DNA of 5,396 bases, taken from the NCBI GenBank assembly GCA_017556845.1, contig JAFYMA010000211.1, positions 1-5,396 of the forward strand, in the 5' to 3' direction. The DNA comes from Clostridia bacterium. GTDB lineage: Bacteria; Bacillota; Clostridia; Oscillospirales; CAG-272. Position numbers and translations under genes: made by a program. Below the pieces are notes generated by a model, which saw nothing but the letters and a program-made list of their open reading frames with translations, made no database searches and was not told where the DNA came from. This document shows positions 1-4,303 of this stretch, piece after piece (position 1 is the stretch's first letter; each line of letters opens with the position of its first letter).

Positions 1-1
1 G

Positions 2-262
2 CTTGAAATGACGGACAGATCACGCGGAAGTAAAAAAATGATCGCTGATATAATAAAGAATATGTCATCAAACGGATACGCCGGCGGCAGAGTGAGAATA
101 CATCATTGCGAAAATCCTTCTGCCGCATCAGAGCTTAAGGAAAGAATACTCAAGGCGTGCCCTAAGGCTGATATTGACATTGCGCAAACCGGAGCGCTTT
201 GCAGCTTTTATGCTGAAAGAGGCGGTCTTATTATAGGATATACGGGCAAATCAAAAACATAA
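2..262 (+). CDS. DegV-family protein, C-terminal part (5' truncated by window edge)
   Basis: The open frame continues to the left edge (Leu-Glu precede the first Met at position 8), so this is the last 86 residues of a longer gene and not a small gene. DegV proteins bind a fatty acid and, in Firmicutes, some (FakB) present it to the kinase FakA for phosphorylation and phospholipid synthesis; others have no known role. The visible part fits the C-terminal lobe of the family: a basic 'RSRGSKK' stretch before a helix, then the beta-alpha unit 'RVRIHHCENPSAASELKERI', then 'TGALCSFYAERGGLIIGY' where DegV/FakB proteins usually carry a G-x-x-x-x-H-x-G-P-G-type segment that holds the lipid carboxylate. 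Here Tyr stands at the His position. The assignment is by remembered family pattern and no search was done. The gene ends 33 bases before the tRNA promoter, with no convincing terminator between. Confidence 0.72.
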   Translation, partial: LEMTDRSRGSKKMIADIIKNMSSNGYAGGRVRIHHCENPSAASELKERILKACPKADIDIAQTGALCSFYAERGGLIIGYTGKSKT

Positions 263-295
263 AATAAAAAACTGAAAGAAAGTTTAAAAAAAGAC

Positions 296-324
296 TTGAC
301 AAAAGAGAATAAATGTGATATTAT
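296..324 (+). promoter_or_regulatory. Strong sigma-A type promoter for the tRNA cluster
   Basis: A perfect -35 box TTGACA (296-301) is followed after 17 bases by the -10 box TATTAT (319-324), with a TG at 316-317 that makes an extended -10. Transcription would begin near 331, leaving a leader of about 35 bases before tRNA-Gly at 366. Strength and placement fit a stable-RNA promoter. Confidence 0.85.
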
Positions 325-365
325 AGTCGGGCAGACGCGAAAGAATAAAGCTTTGATCGTCCGAT

Positions 366-439
366 GCGGGTGTAGTTCAGTGGTAGAATTCCAGCCTTCC
401 AAGCTGGTTATGTGGGTTCGATTCCCATCACCCGCTCCA
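366..439 (+). tRNA. tRNA-Gly (anticodon UCC)
   Basis: A complete cloverleaf can be drawn. The 7-bp acceptor stem GCGGGTG/CACCCGC pairs 366-372 with 429-435. The D arm contains AGTGGTA. The anticodon stem CCAGC/GCTGG (391-395/403-407) encloses the loop CTTCCAA with TCC at 398-400. The T arm GTGGG-TTCGATT-CCCAT spans 412-428 with one G-U pair. The discriminator is T436 and the CCA end is encoded at 437-439. The anticodon reads GGA and GGG glycine codons. It is the first gene after the promoter at 296-324. Confidence 0.97.
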
Positions 440-472
440 TTTTATTTCTTTAAACCCTTTCATTTTTTCTTC

Positions 473-523
473 AAAGTTTTCTTGGGGTGACCTCGGTCAG
501 AGGTTGACCTGAAAGAAAATTTT
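473..523 (+). repeat. Long imperfect hairpin between tRNA-Gly and tRNA-Arg
   Basis: The outer arms 473-483 (AAAGTTTTCTT) and 513-523 (AAGAAAATTTT) pair over 11 positions with one G-U. After a two-base bulge (511-512) the inner arms 484-494 and 500-510 pair over ten of eleven positions, three of them G-U, with one G/A mismatch, closing on the five-base loop GGTCA (495-499). The inner part can refold as GGTCA/TGACC (495-499/505-509). It lies inside the 118-base spacer 440-557, which holds no gene and is otherwise T-rich. It could be a terminator or attenuator for the Gly transcript, or a processing hairpin in a longer tRNA precursor. It is not a canonical terminator, because the T run is part of the outer stem and not a free tail. 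Confidence 0.6.
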
Positions 524-557
524 TATCCGGACAACTAATGAAAGGCAATCGCTATTT

Positions 558-634
558 GTGCCCATAGCTCAGCCGGATAGAGCAACTGCCTTCTAAGCAG
601 TAGGTCGGGGGTTCGAATCCCTCTGGGCACGCCA
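558..634 (+). tRNA. tRNA-Arg (anticodon UCU)
   Basis: The acceptor stem GTGCCCA/TGGGCAC pairs 558-564 with 624-630. The D arm is GCTC-AGCCGGATA-GAGC. The anticodon stem ACTGC/GCAGT (585-589/597-601) encloses CTTCTAA with TCT at 592-594. The T loop TTCGAAT lies in a GGGGG/CCCTC-type arm. The discriminator is G631 and CCA is encoded at 632-634. It reads AGA and AGG arginine codons. tRNA-His begins 3 bases later, so the two are surely transcribed together. No convincing separate promoter is seen in the spacer upstream, which argues for read-through from the promoter at 296. Confidence 0.97.
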
Positions 635-637
635 GAT

Positions 638-715
638 GGTGGATATAGCGCAGTTGGTCAGCGCGTCAGGTTGTGGCCCTGAAGGTCGTCGGTTCGATCC
701 CGATTATCCACCCCA
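638..715 (+). tRNA. tRNA-His (anticodon GUG)
   Basis: The acceptor stem GTGGATA/TATCCAC pairs 639-645 with 705-711. The additional G at 638 (G-1) faces C712 (C73), the identity element recognised by histidyl-tRNA synthetase. The anticodon stem TCAGG/CCTGA encloses TTGTGGC with GTG at 673-675. The D arm is GCGC-AGTTGGTCA-GCGC. CCA is encoded at 713-715. G-1 is encoded in the gene and pairs with C73, the usual bacterial arrangement. It is the last gene of the cluster, 6 bases before the terminator stem. Confidence 0.97.
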
Positions 716-721
716 GTTATG

Positions 722-757
722 ATAAATGCCGTCCTTACGGGTGGCATTTATTTTTTT
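722..757 (+). terminator. Intrinsic terminator of the tRNA cluster
   Basis: The arms ATAAATGCC (722-730) and GGCATTTAT (743-751) pair perfectly. The stem extends inward by GTCC/GGGT (two G-U pairs) to a TTAC loop at 735-738, giving 13 pairs. A run of seven T follows (751-757). Its T run is on the + strand only, so it serves the tRNAs and not the gene on the other strand. Confidence 0.9.
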
Positions 758-767
758 ATTTATAACG

Positions 768-807
768 AAAAAGGACAGACGTACAATGCTTAAAGTGCGT
801 CTGTCCT
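768..807 (-). terminator. Intrinsic terminator of the glycerophosphodiesterase gene
   Basis: The inverted repeat AGGACAGACG (772-781) / CGTCTGTCCT (798-807) extends inward by three more pairs (one G-U) to a ten-base loop. Read on the minus strand, it begins 6 bases after the stop codon at 814-816 and is followed by a run of T (768-772 on the complement). It lies 10 bases from the end of the tRNA terminator, so the two convergent units are closed by back-to-back hairpins. Confidence 0.88.
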
Positions 808-813
808 CGGCTT

Positions 814-1530
814 TTATTCGAGAATATTCGTGGTGATGTAGTCAGCACCCCATAAAGCGTATTGCTCGCCCTTTTCTTTATCGTCAACAGTCCATACGTT
901 TACTTTTATACCGTGATCGTGCAAAAGCTTTATATTTTCTTCAGTTACGGTAGTGTGTATAACGTCGATATCAAGCTTATTTTCCGTAAGCATTTTAAGC
1001 ATATTGTCGTTTATTTCACCTGTCAGAAGCTGTGCCGGCTGATCGGGAAGATATTCACGGACGTTGATAAGATTGCAGATATGGAATGAAATAAATATTA
1101 CGCCGTCTGTATAATCCTCGCTTTTGATTATGTCAACAACGTCCTTTATATGCTCTTTTTCAAACTGTCCTTTGATCTCAAGAATACACTTTTTGCCGTA
1201 TCTTTTGCATACTCTTACGTATTCGCTCAGAAGAGCAATGTGAAGATCGCTTCTTGTGCGTCCGTCCGTATCCGTCAATTCAACGCTTTTTAAAAGGTTA
1301 TACTTGCTTTCGGTTATCGGTACGTTGTCAAGTGCTATTCTGCCTGTCGATCCGTCGTGAAACAAAACATACTGACCGTCCTTAGTTCTGTAAACGTCGG
1401 TCTCTATACCGAAATAGCTTCTGTTTGCCGCTGCAACGAAGGCGGCTATCGTATTTTCTCTTTCAATACCGCTAAGACCTCTGTGTGCGATCATAAGCGT
1501 ATTGCCTTTATTTATTTTCTTCGTGTCCAT
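814..1530 (-). CDS. Glycerophosphodiester phosphodiesterase (GDPD family), cytoplasmic
   Basis: This enzyme family hydrolyses glycerophosphodiesters to sn-glycerol-3-phosphate and an alcohol, feeding phospholipid turnover and glycerol-phosphate use. The 238-residue length is normal for the single-domain bacterial form. The hallmark residues are present in order: the H16-R17-G18 turn, E25-N26-T27, E43-x-D45 (metal ligands), the general-acid region F57-H58-D59, E118-x-K120 on the next barrel strand, S148-F149, and V212-W213-T214-V215-D216 near the C-terminus. The C-terminal 'GADYITTN' also fits the family. No signal peptide or membrane segment is seen, so it should act in the cytoplasm. The start is set by GGAG (complement of 1539-1542) 8 bases before the ATG. 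It has its own near-consensus promoter and terminator, so it is probably a single-gene unit even though it lies 62 bases behind the ATPase. The exact substrate cannot be told from sequence. Confidence 0.93.
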   Translation of the reverse strand: MDTKKINKGNTLMIAHRGLSGIERENTIAAFVAAANRSYFGIETDVYRTKDGQYVLFHDGSTGRIALDNVPITESKYNLLKSVELTDTDGRTRSDLHIALLSEYVRVCKRYGKKCILEIKGQFEKEHIKDVVDIIKSEDYTDGVIFISFHICNLINVREYLPDQPAQLLTGEINDNMLKMLTENKLDIDVIHTTVTEENIKLLHDHGIKVNVWTVDDKEKGEQYALWGADYITTNILE

Positions 1531-1550
1531 GGTTTTCTCTCCGAATAAGA

Positions 1551-1591
1551 CATATTTTTATACCCGCATTATACCATATTTTATCCCGTAT
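1551..1591. repeat. Imperfect direct repeat across the GDPD promoter
   Basis: CATATTTTTATACCCGCAT (1551-1569) is repeated as CATATTTTATCCCGTAT (1575-1591), offset by 24 bases. One copy fills the -35/-10 spacer and the other covers the start region of the promoter. A short inverted pair GACATA/TATGTC (1549-1554/1589-1594) frames the block. This could be a tandem operator or a chance product of AT-rich promoter sequence. No known regulator motif is recognised. Confidence 0.4.
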
Positions 1592-1596
1592 GTCAA
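1568..1596 (-). promoter_or_regulatory. Near-perfect sigma-A promoter for the GDPD gene
   Basis: On the minus strand the -35 box is TTGACA (complement of 1591-1596), the spacer is exactly 17 bases, and the -10 box is TATAAT (complement of 1568-1573), preceded by TGG, which forms an extended -10. Transcription would start near 1561, giving a leader of about 30 bases. The TGA stop codon of the upstream ATPase gene (complement of 1593-1595) lies inside the -35 hexamer. No terminator hairpin separates the two genes, so ATPase transcripts may also read through. Confidence 0.88.
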
Positions 1597-4199
1597 ACGG
1601 TTTTGCGCTTTCTTTCTCTTAAAATTATTTTGTATACCGTATTTATCGGTATTACGAGCGATGCAAGAAGGACAACGAAGATAAGTCTGCTGATATGCAG
1701 CGGAGCACAACGGAAAACGCTTCCGCCGAAATACATAAGCAAAAGCTGTACTGCCGTAATAGCTAAAATAATAAAACAGAAATATTTGTTTTCCGTTATA
1801 TGTGAAAATAAGTTGATCTTGTGTGTTCTTGCATTAAGACAGTTGAAGATTCCCATAAATACGAAAAGCCCGAAAAATCCGCAGTAGAACTCCGTGTTTC
1901 GTCCGCCAAAGACTCCAAAAACGAAGCTTGACGTAAGATACCAAAGCATAAGTGCAGTGCAGAATACGCCCGTGCAGACGATATTTTTCATCATATCGCG
2001 TGATAAAACGGGCTCACTGCTGTCTGTCGGCGGCAGCTTCATATACTCATCTCTCGGTGCTTCCCCGGCAAACGCAAGACCTGCCAGCGTATCCATAATA
2101 ATGTTTATCCATAGCATTTGCAAAACTGTTACGGGCGTCTGACATCCTATCAAAGGTGCAAACAATGATACTGCAACCGCACAAAAATTCATCGTCAATT
2201 GGAAAAGCAGAAATTTTCGTATGCTTTTGAATATAGTTCTTCCGTACAGCACCGCCTTTGCAATTGAAGATATATTATCATCGGTTATCACTATGTCGGA
2301 CGCTTCCTTTGCAACTGACGTACCCGAGCCCAACGAAAAGCCGACGTGCGCCTTTTTTAATGCAGGAGAGTCGTTTATTCCGTCTCCGGTCATTGCCGTT
2401 ATTTTACCCTTCTCGGAGCAGAGCCGTACAAGACGGCTTTTATCTGACGGATAAGCGCGTGCAACGCACGCAATGCTTGGCAGTATGCTCAATACCTCTT
2501 CATCGGTCATTTTTTCAAGCTCTGCTCCCGTTACGGTGATGTTTCTCTTTTTTGTTATGATGCCTGCCTTTTTGGCTATTGCGTGTGCAGTGTCGGCGCT
2601 GTCGCCGGTTATCATTATAACGTCAACACCTGCGTTTTGCAAACGGTTTACGGCACACGGGGATTCCTTGCGAAGCTCGTCACGCAGTACCGTTGCACAC
2701 AAAAGGGTGTATCTGTCATCATTTTTGTCCGCATAGGCAATAATTATTATTCTGCCGCCGTTTGAAGCCTGCGCTTGAACTGCATTTGCAAAGTCGGGAT
2801 CAATAACCGTTCTTTTTCCGTTTTCATCTACTCCGCACGAGCATTTTTTAAACAGTATTTCAAACGCTCCTTTTATAAACGTGCGTTGCTTTATTCCGTT
2901 TTCTATTTTGCACATTGAAAACTTTCTGTCGGATGTAAACGGAGTGAACGACGTTGTGCGCCAATTTTCTGCATACCGTCTGTCAGCAAATAAATACAGA
3001 GCCTTGTCTGTACTGTTTCCGTCTGTTATTCCGCTTGCTGTTTTTTTGCAAGACGTATTCAAAACGGATGATAAGCAAAAATCCCGCCAAAGATCGCTTT
3101 TTTTAAAGTCCTTTGCGGAAACGGTTTTTCCGTTTGCTAAAATGAACTCCGACACCGTCATTTGTCCGTATGTAAGAGTTCCCGTTTTGTCTGTGAACAG
3201 TACGTTTATTCCGCCTGCGGTTTCTATACCGACAGGCTTTCTTACAAGCACCTTATCCTTTTTCATACGCTTTATGTTAGCAGACAGAACTACGCCTATC
3301 ATCATCGGCAGTCCTTCGGGAACGGCTACTATTATCACGGTCAAAGCAAGCGTCAATGCGTGTACGAGAGCTTGAAACACCTGATGAGGCTGTGAGAAAA
3401 ATGCAAGGATAAGCTTTGAATCAAAGCCGTTGTCTATAACTGAAGTGTTGAAAATGTCCGCAAATGCAACGAGAAAAGCGGAAATAAATCCGAGCTTGCT
3501 TATTGTCTTTGCAAGTTCTGACAGCTTTTTCTTTAACGGACTTGCACCCGAATCCTCTTGCAATTCGCCGGCTATTTTTCCGTATACGGTAATGTCACCG
3601 ATCTTTTCCACTCTCATTACGCCTTCGCCGTCGCATATCACCGTTCCGCATAAAAGCGTATTACAATAGGATATGTCTGATACGTTTTCTTTTTTGGCAG
3701 GATATTTTGACACCTGCTTGCTTTCACCGTTCAAAGATGATTGATTTACAGATACCTTGCCTGAAATAATAACTCCGTCTGCGTGGATCTTTTCTCCGGG
3801 AATAAGGATGACAAGGTCGCCGCAAACGAGCTGACAAGGCGGCAAAACACGTATTTCTCCGTTTCTTATGACAGAACAGGTGCATTTTTCACTTTCCTGA
3901 AGTAATGATAAAAACGCACCCTCCGAGCCGTATTCCGAAATTGAAGAGATAAGCGTGCTGAGCAATATGGCAATTATTATTCCGCAAGCCTCGTACGGAT
4001 CAAAATCACGTATCCAGAATAACGCGTTTATGAATAACGTAGCAAGAAGTATTTTGATTATCGGATCGTTGAACGATGATAAAAACTGACGGAAAAACGA
4101 GCGGCGTTTTTTCTGTGTTATTACGTTGTAGCCGTGCTCGCTTGCAGATGACAGCACCTGCTCGTCAGTCAGTCCGCAAAAGGATTTGTACTGTGTCAT
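1593..4199 (-). CDS. P-type Ca2+-ATPase, PMCA-like (P2B signature)
   Basis: This 868-residue membrane pump is predicted to export Ca2+ from the cytoplasm at the cost of ATP. The domains appear in order: a cytosolic N-terminus (1-44); M1/M2 (about 45-88); the actuator domain with S155-L-N-G-E-S160 in the TGES place; M3 (231-250); M4 with P294-E-G-L-P298; the phosphorylation motif D337-K-T-G-T-L-T; nucleotide-binding K443-G-A; the D507-E-L-R hinge-side motif; T531-G-D; T604-G-D-G-I-N-D-S-P; then M5 to M10 (661-858). In M6, N699 and D703 form with E295 the single Ca2+ site II. In M5, N671 is followed by A674 where SERCA has Glu771, so site I is missing, as in animal PMCA pumps. M702 matches the PMCA 'NxxMDT' pattern. 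No calmodulin-binding tail exists; the C-terminus is short and basic (RERKRKTV). The start has GGAG (complement of 4207-4210) 7 bases upstream of the ATG. Ca2+ specificity is inferred from the motifs. Confidence 0.93.
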   Translation of the reverse strand: MTQYKSFCGLTDEQVLSSASEHGYNVITQKKRRSFFRQFLSSFNDPIIKILLATLFINALFWIRDFDPYEACGIIIAILLSTLISSISEYGSEGAFLSLLQESEKCTCSVIRNGEIRVLPPCQLVCGDLVILIPGEKIHADGVIISGKVSVNQSSLNGESKQVSKYPAKKENVSDISYCNTLLCGTVICDGEGVMRVEKIGDITVYGKIAGELQEDSGASPLKKKLSELAKTISKLGFISAFLVAFADIFNTSVIDNGFDSKLILAFFSQPHQVFQALVHALTLALTVIIVAVPEGLPMMIGVVLSANIKRMKKDKVLVRKPVGIETAGGINVLFTDKTGTLTYGQMTVSEFILANGKTVSAKDFKKSDLWRDFCLSSVLNTSCKKTASGITDGNSTDKALYLFADRRYAENWRTTSFTPFTSDRKFSMCKIENGIKQRTFIKGAFEILFKKCSCGVDENGKRTVIDPDFANAVQAQASNGGRIIIIAYADKNDDRYTLLCATVLRDELRKESPCAVNRLQNAGVDVIMITGDSADTAHAIAKKAGIITKKRNITVTGAELEKMTDEEVLSILPSIACVARAYPSDKSRLVRLCSEKGKITAMTGDGINDSPALKKAHVGFSLGSGTSVAKEASDIVITDDNISSIAKAVLYGRTIFKSIRKFLLFQLTMNFCAVAVSLFAPLIGCQTPVTVLQMLWINIIMDTLAGLAFAGEAPRDEYMKLPPTDSSEPVLSRDMMKNIVCTGVFCTALMLWYLTSSFVFGVFGGRNTEFYCGFFGLFVFMGIFNCLNARTHKINLFSHITENKYFCFIILAITAVQLLLMYFGGSVFRCAPLHISRLIFVVLLASLVIPINTVYKIILRERKRKTV

Positions 4200-4230
4200 T
4201 TAAGTTCTCCGTAAAATTCATTTTTTTGCT

Positions 4231-4259
4231 CTTGTAATGAAATATGATGTGTGATACAA
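4231..4259 (-). promoter_or_regulatory. Possible weak leftward promoter for the ATPase gene
   Basis: On the minus strand TTGTAT (complement of 4254-4259) and TACAAG (complement of 4231-4236) are 17 bases apart, each matching four of six consensus bases. A start near 4224 would leave a leader of about 25 bases that includes the ATPase ribosome-binding site. It almost exactly coincides with the rightward promoter on the other strand. Another weak leftward candidate is TTTACT-17-TATCAC slightly further upstream. Confidence 0.3.
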
Positions 4260-4260
4260 T
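4232..4260 (+). promoter_or_regulatory. Promoter for the AlgX/DHHW-like gene
   Basis: The -35 box TTGTAA (4232-4237), a 17-base spacer and the -10 box TACAAT (4255-4260), with TG at 4252-4253 (extended -10), point to a start near 4267 and a leader of about 37 bases. It sits in the 104-base divergent intergenic region 4200-4303. Confidence 0.7.
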
Positions 4261-4293
4261 ATTTATTCAGAAAAGTAAAATAAAATGATAATC

Positions 4294-4299
4294 GGAGGG
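4294..4299 (+). promoter_or_regulatory. Shine-Dalgarno site that fixes the GTG start at 4304
   Basis: GGAGGG ends 4 bases before GTG 4304-4306. No in-frame ATG lies near it; the first one (codon 26) falls inside the membrane segment and would destroy the anchor. The ATG at 4285 is in another frame that closes after about 40 codons. The spacing is a little short but the match to the 16S tail is strong. Confidence 0.75.
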
Positions 4300-4303
4300 T
4301 ACC

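Noticed and set aside
268..285. AAACT/AGTTT hairpin after the DegV gene as a terminator
   Set aside because: Only five AT-rich pairs, and it is followed by A instead of T on the + strand.
263..365. T-box or other riboswitch in the leader before the tRNAs
   Set aside because: The leader from the predicted start is only about 35 bases, with no antiterminator or T-box motif.
296..490. 64-codon + strand frame and an overlapping minus-strand frame (208-402)
   Set aside because: Both run through the tRNA promoter and tRNA-Gly, so they are not coding.
504..509. TTGACC as a -35 box for tRNA-Arg/His
   Set aside because: No acceptable -10 box lies 16-18 bases downstream; the sequence there is CCGGAC-like.
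2881..3375. 164-codon open frame on the + strand inside the ATPase gene
   Set aside because: It lies wholly antisense to a clearly conserved pump domain, shows no recognisable motif and has no clear ribosome-binding site. It is a shadow of the real frame.
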